Below, piece by piece: positions 1 through 8,607 of a stretch of 64,000 bases of DNA. Under the pieces are notes generated by a model. It saw only the letters and a program-made list of their open reading frames with translations, searched no databases and was not told the origin of the DNA. Location: positions 2,206,193 through 2,270,192 of the forward strand of contig CABHOK010000003.1 of NCBI GenBank assembly GCA_902168205.1, given 5' to 3'. This DNA comes from an uncultured Chitinophaga sp. GTDB lineage: Bacteria; Bacteroidota; Bacteroidia; Cytophagales; Cyclobacteriaceae. The position numbers were made by a program, and so were the translations under genes. Numbering within the stretch: the first letter of the stretch is position 1; each line of letters opens with the position of its first letter.

Positions 1-201
1 AAAGAGAAGCAGGAATACGAGAAACTTCAGGCAGAGATCGAAGGACTCGAGAAGAAGAAAGAAGAGCTTTCAACCCTGATCAACTCGGGAAGCACCGATC
101 ATAAACAACTGCAGGAGTGGGGGCAACAGATGCAGCAGATAGCGGGTGACATCGATGCCAAGACCATGCGCTGGCTTGAATTGTCTGAAATAGTGAATTG
201 A
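1..201 (+). CDS. ABC-F family ATPase, C-terminal end (partial)
   Basis: The frame is open from the first base and ends at TGA 199-201, giving the last 66 residues of a longer protein. They are highly charged and helical, with alternating Glu/Lys (EKLQAEIEGLEKKKEEL), and close with MRWLELSE. This is the usual look of the C-terminal coiled-coil domain of Uup-type ABC-F proteins, soluble duplicated ATPases that act on ribosomes or DNA intermediates rather than transport. The ATPase domains lie upstream of the window, so the family call rests on the tail alone. Confidence 0.65.
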   Translation, partial: KEKQEYEKLQAEIEGLEKKKEELSTLINSGSTDHKQLQEWGQQMQQIAGDIDAKTMRWLELSEIVN

Positions 202-305
202 AAACGGCTCTGATTACGAATCAGTTATCCCAAAACGATCAGCGGACAGCAGATAATAATATTTTGCCGTTGATATAATTTGCAGAAGAAATCGATTGAA
301 TAGTA

Positions 306-313
306 TATTTTTG
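306..313 (+). promoter_or_regulatory. possible -7 element (TATTTTTG) for the GMC operon
   Basis: TATTTTTG fits the Bacteroidota -7 consensus TAnnTTTG and lies 19 bases before the GMC start codon. The nearest upstream TTTG (279-282) gives a 23-base spacer, longer than the usual 19, so the -33 element is weak. The match is by eye only. Confidence 0.35.
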
Positions 314-332
314 GAAAAATCTTAAACCGATC

Positions 333-2039
333 ATGAATCTCAATACAGAAGCTGAGAAGAAGAACACATACGATGCTATTGTGGTAGGCACTGGTATCAG
401 TGGTGGTTGGGCTGCAAAGGAGCTCACCGAAAAGGGATTAAAAACATTGGTACTGGAACGTGGGCGGATGGTGAAGCATCCGGATTATCCAACAGCCACA
501 AAGGATCCGTGGGATCTGCCGTATGCCGGAAAACCTACCCAGGAAGATTTGAAACAACAAGGCGTTCAGGCCAGAACAGGGTATACCATTCGTCAGGATA
601 CCAAGCACTGGTTTGTGAACGATCTTGAAAACCCATACACCGAAGTAAAACGTTTCGACTGGATGCGTGGCTACCACGTAGGTGGTCGTTCGATCATGTG
701 GGGACGCCAGAGTTACCGCTGGAGCCCGATGGACTTTGAAGCTAACGCGAAAGATGGCGTTGCTGTTGACTGGCCGATTCGTTACGCTGATCTTGCTCCG
801 TGGTATGACTATGTAGAAAGCTATATTGGTGTAAGTGGAAATAAAGATGGACTCGCACAACTTCCTGATGGTAAGTTCTTACCGCCCATGGAGCTGAACT
901 GTGTTGAGCTCGATCTGAAAGATAAAGTATCCAGTAAATTCGGAGGTCGTGCGTTGACCATTGGTCGTACCGCGCACGCAACGGCACCGCTACCGCACAG
1001 CCCGCAACGAGGCACCTGCCAGTTCAGAAACCTGTGCGCGCGTGGATGTCCGTATGGTGGATACTTCAGCAGTGTGTCATCAACATTACCGGCTGCTGAG
1101 AAGACTGGTAACATGACATTGCGCCCGAACTCCATCGTTCATGAATTGATCTACGATGAAAAAGCTGGTAAAGCTACGGGTGTTAAAGTGCTTGATGCTG
1201 AAACCGGTGAGCAGGTAGAGTTCTATGCAAAAGTAATTTTCCTTTGCGCTTCAACATTCGGTTCAACATTCATTATGATGAACTCGATTTCCAGCCGCTT
1301 CCCGAATGGTTTCGGTAACGACAGTGGAGAACTTGGTCACAACATTATGGACCACCACCTGAGTGTTGGTGCATTTGCAACCGTAGATGGCTTTGAAGAC
1401 AAATACTACTTCGGAAGAAGAGCGAATGGTTTCTATATACCACGTTACCGTAACGTAGGCAGCGACAAGCGCGATTACCTGCGTGGCTTCGGTTACCAGG
1501 GTGGTGCAAGCCGCCAGGGATGGCAGAACCTCGTTGCTGAATTAAGCCTCGGTGCCGAACTGAAAGATGCCGTAGGTAAACCAGGCGGATGGACGATTGG
1601 TATGGGTGGTTTTGGTGAAATATTACCGTACCACGATAACAAGGTAACACTGAACAAAGACAAGAAAGACAAGTACGGCTTACCAACGCTTACATTCGAT
1701 GCTGACCTGAAAGACAACGAATATAAAATGCGTAAGGATATGGCTGCTGATGCGGCTGAAATGCTTGAAGCTGCCGGTTATAAGAACGTTGGTACTTACG
1801 ATAATAAGATCGGTATAGGTTTAGGTATACATGAAATGGGTACAGCGCGCATGGGTAAAGATCCAAAGACATCGGTACTGAACAAGTTCAACCAGGTGCA
1901 CGCTTGTAAAAACGTATATGTTACCGATGGATCGGCAATGACGTCTGCTGCTTGTCAGAACCCTTCACTTACCTATATGGCACTTACTGCACGCGCGGTA
2001 GACCACGCGGTAAGCGAGCTGAAGAAGCAGAACCTCTGA
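333..2039 (+). CDS. GMC family oxidoreductase (FAD-dependent sugar/alcohol dehydrogenase)
   Basis: A 568-residue flavoprotein. A Rossmann FAD motif GTGISGGWAAKEL sits near residues 20-32, a Cys-rich segment CQFRNLCARGCPYGG near 228-242, and the GMC C-terminal signatures HEMGTARMG and ACQNPSLTYMAL near the end. There is no signal peptide of its own. The next gene encodes a gluconate-dehydrogenase subunit-3-like protein with a leader, and such pairs in Bacteroidota resemble glucoside 3-dehydrogenase (catalytic GMC subunit plus small exported subunit). It probably oxidises a sugar or polyol hydroxyl and passes electrons to the respiratory chain. The substrate cannot be read from sequence. The small subunit may carry it across the membrane (inference). 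Confidence 0.88.
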   Translation: MNLNTEAEKKNTYDAIVVGTGISGGWAAKELTEKGLKTLVLERGRMVKHPDYPTATKDPWDLPYAGKPTQEDLKQQGVQARTGYTIRQDTKHWFVNDLENPYTEVKRFDWMRGYHVGGRSIMWGRQSYRWSPMDFEANAKDGVAVDWPIRYADLAPWYDYVESYIGVSGNKDGLAQLPDGKFLPPMELNCVELDLKDKVSSKFGGRALTIGRTAHATAPLPHSPQRGTCQFRNLCARGCPYGGYFSSVSSTLPAAEKTGNMTLRPNSIVHELIYDEKAGKATGVKVLDAETGEQVEFYAKVIFLCASTFGSTFIMMNSISSRFPNGFGNDSGELGHNIMDHHLSVGAFATVDGFEDKYYFGRRANGFYIPRYRNVGSDKRDYLRGFGYQGGASRQGWQNLVAELSLGAELKDAVGKPGGWTIGMGGFGEILPYHDNKVTLNKDKKDKYGLPTLTFDADLKDNEYKMRKDMAADAAEMLEAAGYKNVGTYDNKIGIGLGIHEMGTARMGKDPKTSVLNKFNQVHACKNVYVTDGSAMTSAACQNPSLTYMALTARAVDHAVSELKKQNL

Positions 2040-2086
2040 TGAGCATTTAAAAACATTTAATTCAACAGATCAAAAAACTATATAGT

Positions 2087-2668
2087 ATGGATCGTAGAGA
2101 AGCATTAAGACGCACTGCCTGGATCATGGGAGGAGTAATTTCCGCACCAGCCATTATGGGTGTGCTCAAAGGATGTACCGCTAAACCAACCATCGACTGG
2201 AAACCTGTTTTCTTATCAGAGGAACAAGGTATATTGATCACGCAGGTAGCGGATATCATTATTCCGAAAACCGATACTCCGGGCGCAAAAGAAGTTGGCG
2301 TACCGGGCTTCATAGACCTGATGCTGAAGGATGTATATTCGAAAGAAGAACAGGATAAGTACCTGAACAGTCTGAAAGCATTTAACGAAGCAGCAGAAAA
2401 AGAACACGGTGATCCATTCATCGAACTGTCGCCAGAAACACAAACTGCATTTGTAAAGAAACTGCATGACGAAGTAGTAAAAGATAAAAGCGAGAATGCC
2501 CCGGCATACCGGCCTTTCATCATGACTACCAAAGAACTCACCATGCTTGGCTTCTTTACCTCCGAAGTAGGAGCAACACAAGTACTGCAATACGTAGCGG
2601 TACCCGGCTCGTACAAAGGCTGCCTTCCATTAGCGGAAGCAGGCAACGGCAAGACTTGGGCGACTTAG
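2087..2668 (+). CDS. gluconate 2-dehydrogenase subunit 3 family protein
   Basis: 193 residues. The N-terminus MDRREALRRTAWIMGG is followed by a hydrophobic stretch and a Cys (VLKGC), resembling a Tat-like or lipoprotein leader. The body matches the subunit-3 family: GILITQVADIIIPKTDTPGAKEVGVPGFIDLML near residues 47-80. It starts 47 bases after the GMC gene and is presumably co-transcribed. The family accompanies membrane-bound GMC sugar dehydrogenases and is thought to support export or maturation of the catalytic subunit. The stop is followed about 100 bases later by a strong hairpin terminator. Confidence 0.85.
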   Translation: MDRREALRRTAWIMGGVISAPAIMGVLKGCTAKPTIDWKPVFLSEEQGILITQVADIIIPKTDTPGAKEVGVPGFIDLMLKDVYSKEEQDKYLNSLKAFNEAAEKEHGDPFIELSPETQTAFVKKLHDEVVKDKSENAPAYRPFIMTTKELTMLGFFTSEVGATQVLQYVAVPGSYKGCLPLAEAGNGKTWAT

Positions 2669-2682
2669 TCGTTTAGCTTACT

Positions 2683-2990
2683 GGCTTCAGGTTACAAGCC
2701 CCTGGCTGTTTGTCTTGAAGCCTAAAGCCCACGCCTGTAATCGTTTCGTTACAGCACTTCGATAGAAATTCAAAATCCAATTGCGTAAAGGAATATATCC
2801 GGAACGCAATTGGATTTTTCATTTAGCTACAGGCTTCAAGCCACAAGCCCTGGCTGTGTTTATCCCGAAACCAGCAGCCTGCAACTAGCCTTAAAGTCTA
2901 AAAGCAGCTCCTGCATTTATCCAGTAGCCAGAAGCTTGCGGCCAGCAGCCCTAAAGTCTCGAGGCTCGCAGCTCATCCGCTACCAGCCAA
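2683..2990. repeat. dispersed GC-rich intergenic repeat block (GGCTTCAAGCC type)
   Basis: The spacer is filled with related words such as GGCTTCAAGCCACAAGCCC, CCAGCAGCCTGCAAC and GCGGCCAGCAGCCC. They are interrupted by the terminator at 2772-2819. The phrase GGCTGTTTGTCTTGA (2704-2718) recurs with one change at 9981-9995. It is non-coding and reads as a dispersed repeat family of this genome. Confidence 0.6.
2772..2819 (+). terminator. rho-independent terminator of the GMC operon
   Basis: The 15-base arm AAAATCCAATTGCGT (2772-2786) pairs perfectly with 2804-2818 around a 17-base loop. The right arm ends in a T-run. It lies about 100 bases after the subunit-3 stop. Confidence 0.85.
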
Positions 2991-4839
2991 TCCCATAATC
3001 CTCACCATGGTTGCTCGATCCGCCCCAGAAGGTTCCGTGTTCCCAATCGAAATATATAGCGTTGATCGGGCCGGCCGTGCGTTCATCAAGACCAATGCTA
3101 TAGCCCATCTGGCGTAACTCTTTCATTACATAATTTGGAGTTTGTGTATTGAGCATTACTGAGCCCGCTTTGCTGTCGTGATTGCCGAACGAAGATCGCA
3201 TCTGGTAACTCACAATGTTTGCTGCTTCAACAGCTTCCTGTATCGTCATGCCGAATTCAACAACATTCAAAAAACATTGCAGTAAATCCTGGTCCTGACT
3301 ATCGCCGCCTTGCACTGCGAACGACAGGAATGGTTTACCATTCTTCAGAGCCATACCCGGTGTTAATGTTACCCGCGGACGTTTACCCGGCTCGAGTACA
3401 TTGAACGGATTTTGTTTCGCGTCCAATACGAACGACTGCATGCGCTGACTCATACCAACACCGGTCTTGCCTGCTATACATGCCGGTACCCAGCCTCCAC
3501 TTGGCGTGATTGATACAACCCATCCATCTTTATCAGCAGCTTCTACAGAGGTAGTGCCCATCTTAAAATCTGCCAGATATTTTTCATTTATAGTATTGTC
3601 TTCGTGCAGGAGACTTGCCTGGTTCCAGTTCTTCATCAGGTCAGCAAATGGATTTACTTTACCCTCGAACGGATACGGATCGCCCGGGGCAGCCTTCGCG
3701 TTGTTACGTTCCCAGTTTATTTCTTTAGCACGCGCTTTTGCATATTCTTTGGAGAGTAAACCTTTAATGGGTTCTTCCGGTGTAAAGGCAGGATCGCCAT
3801 AGTAGAAATCGCGATCCGCGAAAGCGAGGTTCATGCTTTGGTATAGAGTATGTATATATTTCGCAGAATTATACCCCATTGCTTTTAGATCAAAATTCTC
3901 GAGGATGTTAAGCGCCTGCAACATCGCAGGGCCTTGTGTCCACTGTTGTAATTTATATACTTCAATGCCTTTATAATTTACCGATAGCGGTTCTTCAATT
4001 TTTACCTTCCATGTGGCAAGGTCTTGCTCGGTAATAAGACCGCCTTGTTCCTTACAGCCACGCACAAATTCTTTGGCTATATCTCCTTTGTAGAACCGAT
4101 CATAAGCAGCATATATAGCTTCCTTACGACTCTTGCCTTTCTTGAGTGCCTGTTGTTCAGCATCAACCATCTTTTGTAAAGTTTGCAGCAGGTCAGCTTG
4201 CTTAAATACTTCGCCCGCTACGGGTGCTTCGCGATCTTTACCGAGGTGCGGAAGAAATACAGCTTTAGAGTAAGGCCATTCTTTGATCAATGCTTTATTG
4301 CGTTCAATGCTGTTCGCAGTCTGTGCTTCAATCGGGTAACCTTCGGCCATTTGCATCGCAGGAGCGAGTACATCTTTCAGACTCATCGTTCCATACTCTG
4401 CTAACATGGTGCAGAGTCCACCGGGAGTACCGGGTGTTACTGCAGCAAGCGGTCCGAACTCCGGAGGGTATTGCATGCCTTTACCTTTGTAGAATTCAGG
4501 AGTAGCCCCGGTGGGTGCAACGCCCAGCGCATTGATCGCGATTACTTTACCAGTCTTGGGATTATAGATGAGTGCCTGCGTTTCGCCACCCCAGCTCAGT
4601 ACGTCCCACATGGTACATGTGGCAGCGAGCATGGCACATGCAGCATCTATGGCGTTGCCGCCTTTCTGGAATGTCATCGCGCCAGCCGTAGCCGCCAGCG
4701 GTTTACCGGTAATGGCCATCCAGTGTTTGCCATGCAGCGGAGGTTTTTGTGTGCCTTGCGGCCGTGCGTTAAACGACTGCGCATGTATAGCAGCAGACAG
4801 CAGCACGAGGCCGATACAGAGTAAGGTTATCCTTTTCAT
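2980..4839 (-). CDS. gamma-glutamyltransferase-family protein, divergent
   Basis: 619 residues with an N-terminal signal peptide ending near IHAQ. The N-terminal domain shows the family's KPLAATAGAMTFQKGGNAIDAACAMLAA. The nucleophile region reads FKMGTTSVEAAD near residue 430. Autocatalytic cleavage before a Thr would give two subunits that act in the periplasm on gamma-glutamyl compounds. Two canonical features are missing. The TTHxS motif is TTSVE, and the SSMTP oxyanion motif is replaced by VTLTP. Substrate or activity may therefore differ from true GGT. The paralogue at 26434-28125 keeps both motifs. It is convergent with the GMC operon and divergent from the next gene. Confidence 0.8.
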   Translation of the reverse strand: MKRITLLCIGLVLLSAAIHAQSFNARPQGTQKPPLHGKHWMAITGKPLAATAGAMTFQKGGNAIDAACAMLAATCTMWDVLSWGGETQALIYNPKTGKVIAINALGVAPTGATPEFYKGKGMQYPPEFGPLAAVTPGTPGGLCTMLAEYGTMSLKDVLAPAMQMAEGYPIEAQTANSIERNKALIKEWPYSKAVFLPHLGKDREAPVAGEVFKQADLLQTLQKMVDAEQQALKKGKSRKEAIYAAYDRFYKGDIAKEFVRGCKEQGGLITEQDLATWKVKIEEPLSVNYKGIEVYKLQQWTQGPAMLQALNILENFDLKAMGYNSAKYIHTLYQSMNLAFADRDFYYGDPAFTPEEPIKGLLSKEYAKARAKEINWERNNAKAAPGDPYPFEGKVNPFADLMKNWNQASLLHEDNTINEKYLADFKMGTTSVEAADKDGWVVSITPSGGWVPACIAGKTGVGMSQRMQSFVLDAKQNPFNVLEPGKRPRVTLTPGMALKNGKPFLSFAVQGGDSQDQDLLQCFLNVVEFGMTIQEAVEAANIVSYQMRSSFGNHDSKAGSVMLNTQTPNYVMKELRQMGYSIGLDERTAGPINAIYFDWEHGTFWGGSSNHGEDYGIGW

Positions 4840-4909
4840 AGGTGAGTTATTTCGGTAACATCAAATTTACTCTGATTGCCAGAACGATCGACAAGATTTA
4901 CATGGAGGG

Positions 4910-5431
4910 ATGCAGCGAGTAGTGAGGGGCGCTAAAAATGAAGAAGATCGAGATGTGAATTACCTCTTGAGGCTTCTGCGTATGTATGGCTTCATTGATG
5001 GGATCATGAAAAAGTTTTTGAGTGGCAAAGTAATACTGCGATACCTGTACGATCAGCTCACCGGTAATTTTGCCGGTTTTCTTATTGGTATGTCGGCAAG
5101 TAGTTTGGTGTCGAGGTTCTTTGAAACGCGAAGTATAAAGAACCTGTGGGGCTTAACCGCGAAGAAGACTGTTGTTGATAAAGCCACTTTCAGTAACCTG
5201 GAATGGATACTTTCGATCGTGATCGGATTTATAGTATTCGAGATCTTTACAAAAGTTGTCAAGGAGAGGATTGATAAGAACTTCCCGAAGTATAAAATAA
5301 AAGTGATGCGCTGGATGATCGCCAATCATATACCCGAGAAAGCTTCTGCTATAGGGTTGAAGCTCAACCAGCAACGGATAGCATTGTTTGCAGCGGTACA
5401 TCAGGCTGTAGTAAAGGTTAGGACTAAATAA
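4910..5431 (+). CDS. hypothetical membrane protein
   Basis: Up to 173 residues; no family recognised. Two hydrophobic segments are visible: FAGFLIGMSASSLVSRFF around residue 60 and ILSIVIGFIVFEIFTKVV around residue 107, followed by a basic, helical C-terminal third. The first ATG is used here, but ATGs at 4982 and 5006 also fit. The last is preceded by GATGGGATC and begins MKKFLSGKVILRYLYDQ, a plausible start. It stands divergent from the GGT-like gene and 22 bases before a small membrane-protein gene. Confidence 0.55.
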   Translation: MQRVVRGAKNEEDRDVNYLLRLLRMYGFIDGIMKKFLSGKVILRYLYDQLTGNFAGFLIGMSASSLVSRFFETRSIKNLWGLTAKKTVVDKATFSNLEWILSIVIGFIVFEIFTKVVKERIDKNFPKYKIKVMRWMIANHIPEKASAIGLKLNQQRIALFAAVHQAVVKVRTK

Positions 5432-5453
5432 GTGCCGCGCGCAAAGGATTGTC

Positions 5454-5675
5454 GTGGAAACGCTACTGCTAAATCTTTTACTTGCATTTCTTTTAATACC
5501 AGGATTGATCTTTATTCAATGGCAAAGCCTGCGGGAGTTTAAACAATCTGGTGAGGCTGATGATTTGACTTTAGTAGTGAGGCACCTCCGGTTTATATTT
5601 GCTATAGTTCTTGAGGCACTTGCCATATATTGCATGATCTTACAATTGATGTCGGATTCTCCGCTTGCTGAATAA
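5454..5675 (+). CDS. small membrane protein, hypothetical
   Basis: 73 residues from a GTG start. It consists of two hydrophobic helices (LLLNLLLAFLLIPGLIFIQW and FIFAIVLEALAIYCMILQLM) separated by a short charged loop, a typical small inner-membrane hairpin. No family is recognised. It follows the preceding membrane protein closely and precedes an HTH regulator, all in one direction. Confidence 0.5.
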   Translation: METLLLNLLLAFLLIPGLIFIQWQSLREFKQSGEADDLTLVVRHLRFIFAIVLEALAIYCMILQLMSDSPLAE

Positions 5676-5724
5676 ATCCTGATGTTTTTTCTGGCTTTGC
5701 GTATTACTATATTCTTCATTCTTA

Positions 5725-5985
5725 ATGGCAAAAAAATCCAAATTCGAAATAGAAGTAATCGATAAGGTGAAAGAATTGCGCCTGAAGAAAAAACTGACGC
5801 AGGATGATATAGCTATGTTTCTGAACGCTTCCCGCGGATTTATAGGGCAGATCGAAAGTCAGGATTCTGCCAGTAAATATAATCTCAATCACCTCAACAA
5901 ACTGGCGCAGGAAATGGGATGCTCTCCGAAAGACTTTATACCCGAGAAAACCCTCACTGAAAGTAAAGGTCGGAAGAAGAATTAA
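5725..5985 (+). CDS. XRE-family helix-turn-helix transcriptional regulator
   Basis: 86 residues holding one Cro/C1-type HTH. KELRLKKKLTQDDIAMFL covers helices 1-2 and NASRGFIGQIES the turn and recognition helix (about residues 14-46), with a short basic tail SKGRKKN. There is no sensor domain. It sits in a same-strand series of small genes, which it may regulate. The targets are unknown. Confidence 0.8.
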   Translation: MAKKSKFEIEVIDKVKELRLKKKLTQDDIAMFLNASRGFIGQIESQDSASKYNLNHLNKLAQEMGCSPKDFIPEKTLTESKGRKKN

Positions 5986-6078
5986 GGATAGTCCGGATAC
6001 ATTAATCGGAAAATCAGTAAGAAACTTTTGCGGTTCTCGCGCCCGCTCTCGATATTGGTATATACATTCACGATCGCG

Positions 6079-6684
6079 ATGATCGACTATACTTTTCATC
6101 CGAAGTATGTTGAACCATACTACCTGTTACTGATGAACGCCAACTTCATCAGAGAGCCTGAAAAAGCTCCCGATCTTTTCAGGAACCTGAAACTCCTGTC
6201 CCGCGAATTAGACAATGCCCAGCTTTCCATCATGCTCAAGTCATCGTGGCGCCCGGCAAAAGTAGCTGCATGGATTATTGGTCTCAGTGGTAGAACAGAG
6301 TTGGAGGAGGATCTTATTCAGCTTATGAAGTATAATGCCAGTTACTGCGAGCACCTGATCTTCGCCTTAACCTTGCTGGATGTAGAAGTGAAAGTGCTCG
6401 AAGAGTATATAACCGACCAGGTAAAGAAAGCAGAGAGGTTATCGATCACGGCTATAGAAAGTATAAGTTTTGGTATAGCGCTGGCGGCACGCGATTGGTT
6501 GTGCGATAAGAAGGGAGTGACCTCAGCAAATGAAACGTTCAATAAAACCTGGGCCGATTTTATCACAATGTTGGAAGGTAAAGCAAGCCGGTTCCCGAAG
6601 TTCAACGTCAATGATATGCTACGACTGCAGGCTGATAGGAAAAATTTCTACAAGGCTCTGACGTTGGTAGAACAACATCAGTAA
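6079..6684 (+). CDS. hypothetical protein, possibly DUF6000-like
   Basis: About 201 residues from the ATG at 6079. The frame extends upstream to a TTG at 6028, but those 17 residues look non-conserved. The beginning YVEPYYLLLMNANFI and the motif SSWRPAKVAAWIIGL resemble the DUF6000 family by memory of its WRP..AW signature. The rest is all-helical, as in HEAT-like proteins. There are no catalytic motifs. The gene lies between the HTH gene and the ACP-like gene, 13 bases before the latter. Confidence 0.5.
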   Translation: MIDYTFHPKYVEPYYLLLMNANFIREPEKAPDLFRNLKLLSRELDNAQLSIMLKSSWRPAKVAAWIIGLSGRTELEEDLIQLMKYNASYCEHLIFALTLLDVEVKVLEEYITDQVKKAERLSITAIESISFGIALAARDWLCDKKGVTSANETFNKTWADFITMLEGKASRFPKFNVNDMLRLQADRKNFYKALTLVEQHQ

Positions 6685-6697
6685 ACAAATAACTCAA

Positions 6698-7291
6698 ATG
6701 GGACTGGACAGTGTTGCGCTATTGATCGATGTAGAGAAACATTTTGATATACATATTCCTGATCCGGAGGCAGCGAAGATATATACCTTGCAGGATTTTG
6801 CTGATTGTGTTTATAGTAAAGTGAAGGTCAATCCATCGGAAGTCTGTAAATCAAGAGTGTTGTTCTATAAACTGCGTATATATTTCGAGAATAAACTGGA
6901 GATGTCTTCCCGGGATTTTTATCCTCAGAAGCAGATCGGTGAGTTGATACCGGCCACCAGATTGAAAAATACCTGGAAGATGATCGAACAGGATTTTGAT
7001 GTGCAGTTACCTCCACTTGCCTCCGCGGATATCGATCCGGAAAAAAGGAGTATGAAAATTCAGATACTTTCGTTCTTTAGAAAAGAGAAGAGATTATCAC
7101 AGGGTACCCTAGGCGACCTGGTGCATTGGATACTCGCCATGAACCACCGGAAATTCATAGATGTACATGCTTTATGCAGCAAGCGCGATATCGAGATGAT
7201 TATCATCGGGATTGTAAGTGACTCAGTAGGTATACCGGTGGATGAACTTCGCCTGACGCACAGCATTGTAAATGATCTTGGAATTGACTGA
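6698..7291 (+). CDS. acyl-carrier-protein-like protein with permuted halves
   Basis: 197 residues. The N-terminus MGLDSVALLIDVEKHFDI followed by IHIPDPEAAKIYTLQDFADCV matches an ACP from the phosphopantetheine Ser (the S of GLDS) through helices II-IV. The extreme C-terminus, IVSDSVGIPVDELRLTHSI then VNDLGID and stop, matches ACP helix I and the loop leading up to that Ser. The two halves of an ACP fold thus lie in swapped order around a middle section of about 110 residues without known motifs. Whether it is pantetheinylated is unknown. It could alternatively hold two degenerate ACP domains. It follows the DUF6000-like gene closely. Confidence 0.6.
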   Translation: MGLDSVALLIDVEKHFDIHIPDPEAAKIYTLQDFADCVYSKVKVNPSEVCKSRVLFYKLRIYFENKLEMSSRDFYPQKQIGELIPATRLKNTWKMIEQDFDVQLPPLASADIDPEKRSMKIQILSFFRKEKRLSQGTLGDLVHWILAMNHRKFIDVHALCSKRDIEMIIIGIVSDSVGIPVDELRLTHSIVNDLGID

Positions 7292-7376
7292 TGGCATAAC
7301 GCGCCCTGCAGGCAGTTGGAAATTCAGCGACAATTATTTTCCTTTAGTATAGTAATGACCCAAATTACCCTTAACT

Positions 7377-7739
7377 ATGGAAAGCGCTATACTCGCTTTA
7401 CTCGGCACCGTTGTGGGTGGTATTGTAGGCGGCCTCACGTCTTACGTACTGCAGAAGCAACGGTTTGACCAAGAGGTAAAGCTCAAGCAGGAGGAGTACA
7501 AAACCGAATTCATGGCCGAGACAACAGCCCGGCATTTTTTGAATCACAAGTCTTTTACCGACCGCTCTTTTGAGACTTTGAAAAATCACCTGGGCGGATT
7601 TGAAGAAGATGAACTCCGGAAAATACTCGTGCGTGCCGGTGCCATTCGTGTTATGCGCGATGATGGTTCCGAATGGTGGAGGCTGCTCTCGCGCATGGAT
7701 GAATTTATTGAAAGTAAACGAAGTAAACATACCGATTAA
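7377..7739 (+). CDS. hypothetical single-pass membrane protein
   Basis: 120 residues. An N-terminal Gly-rich membrane helix (AILALLGTVVGGIVGGLTSYVL) is followed by a charged coiled-coil segment (QKQRFDQEVKLKQEEYKTEF) and a soluble C-terminal part with LRKILVRAGAIRV and WWRLLSR. No family is named with confidence. It starts 85 bases after the ACP-like gene and ends 22 bases before the sulfurtransferase gene. Confidence 0.55.
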   Translation: MESAILALLGTVVGGIVGGLTSYVLQKQRFDQEVKLKQEEYKTEFMAETTARHFLNHKSFTDRSFETLKNHLGGFEEDELRKILVRAGAIRVMRDDGSEWWRLLSRMDEFIESKRSKHTD

Positions 7740-7761
7740 GAAACTGTAACCCGTATAAGTT

Positions 7762-8607
7762 ATGTATATACTCCATGCCGAAGATGTTATGTCGCATCTT
7801 CAAAAACACGATGCCGTTTTGATCGATGCGCGGGGAGGAGCCGATGCTTACCAGCGCTATATAGCGGGCCACGCAGCCGGTGCTCACTTTGTTGATCTGG
7901 AAACCCAGCTCTCTGAAAAATCAGCCAACGCTGCCAACGGTGGCCGACATCCGTTACCGGATTTGAAGACCTTCGGAGCATTTCTCGGTTCACTGGGTAT
8001 AGCGCCTGATACACATGTTATAGTATATGACGATAAAGGCGGAGCCAATGCAGCAGCGCGCTTCTGGTGGATGTTGAAAGTGGTTGGTCATAAGCATGTT
8101 ACTGTTGTAAGTGGAGGACTTGATGCATTGTCGAAAGCAGGTATACCGATAACTTCCGAGATACCCGGCAGGCCAGCGTACACTGCGCATTACCCGGTGC
8201 AGGAATCTGCATTGCCTGTAGTAGATATAGCTACGGTAAAAGATGCAGTTCAAAATCCGGATTACCTGGTGATTGATGTGCGTGAAGCATATAGGTATCG
8301 TGGTGAGAGTGAACCGATTGACCAGGTTGCCGGTCATATACCGGGAGCCGTAAATATACCTTATATAGCCAACCTCGGGGTTGACGGAAAATTTCTTCCG
8401 GCCTCAGAACTGGCGGCACGGTATAAAGAAGCGATTGGTAGTCGTAAACCCGAACATGTTATCGTTCATTGTGGCTCCGGAGTTACGGCATGTCATACCT
8501 TGCTCGCGATGAAAGAGGCAGGTATAGAAGGTCCGAAACTATACGTGGGTTCATGGAGCGAGTGGTCAAGAAATGATTACCCGATCGCTACGGGAGAAAA
8601 ACCATAG
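7762..8607 (+). CDS. sseA: 3-mercaptopyruvate/thiosulfate sulfurtransferase (two rhodanese domains)
   Basis: 281 residues, the normal length for a two-domain rhodanese. The N-terminal inactive domain begins DAVLIDARGG. The C-terminal domain begins DYLVIDVREAYRYRGE and carries the active-site loop HCGSGVTAC. CGSGVTA is the form typical of mercaptopyruvate sulfurtransferases, whereas thiosulfate-preferring enzymes usually have CRKGVTA. The enzyme transfers sulfane sulfur to thiols or cyanide in the cytoplasm. No signal peptide is present. Confidence 0.88.
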   Translation: MYILHAEDVMSHLQKHDAVLIDARGGADAYQRYIAGHAAGAHFVDLETQLSEKSANAANGGRHPLPDLKTFGAFLGSLGIAPDTHVIVYDDKGGANAAARFWWMLKVVGHKHVTVVSGGLDALSKAGIPITSEIPGRPAYTAHYPVQESALPVVDIATVKDAVQNPDYLVIDVREAYRYRGESEPIDQVAGHIPGAVNIPYIANLGVDGKFLPASELAARYKEAIGSRKPEHVIVHCGSGVTACHTLLAMKEAGIEGPKLYVGSWSEWSRNDYPIATGEKP

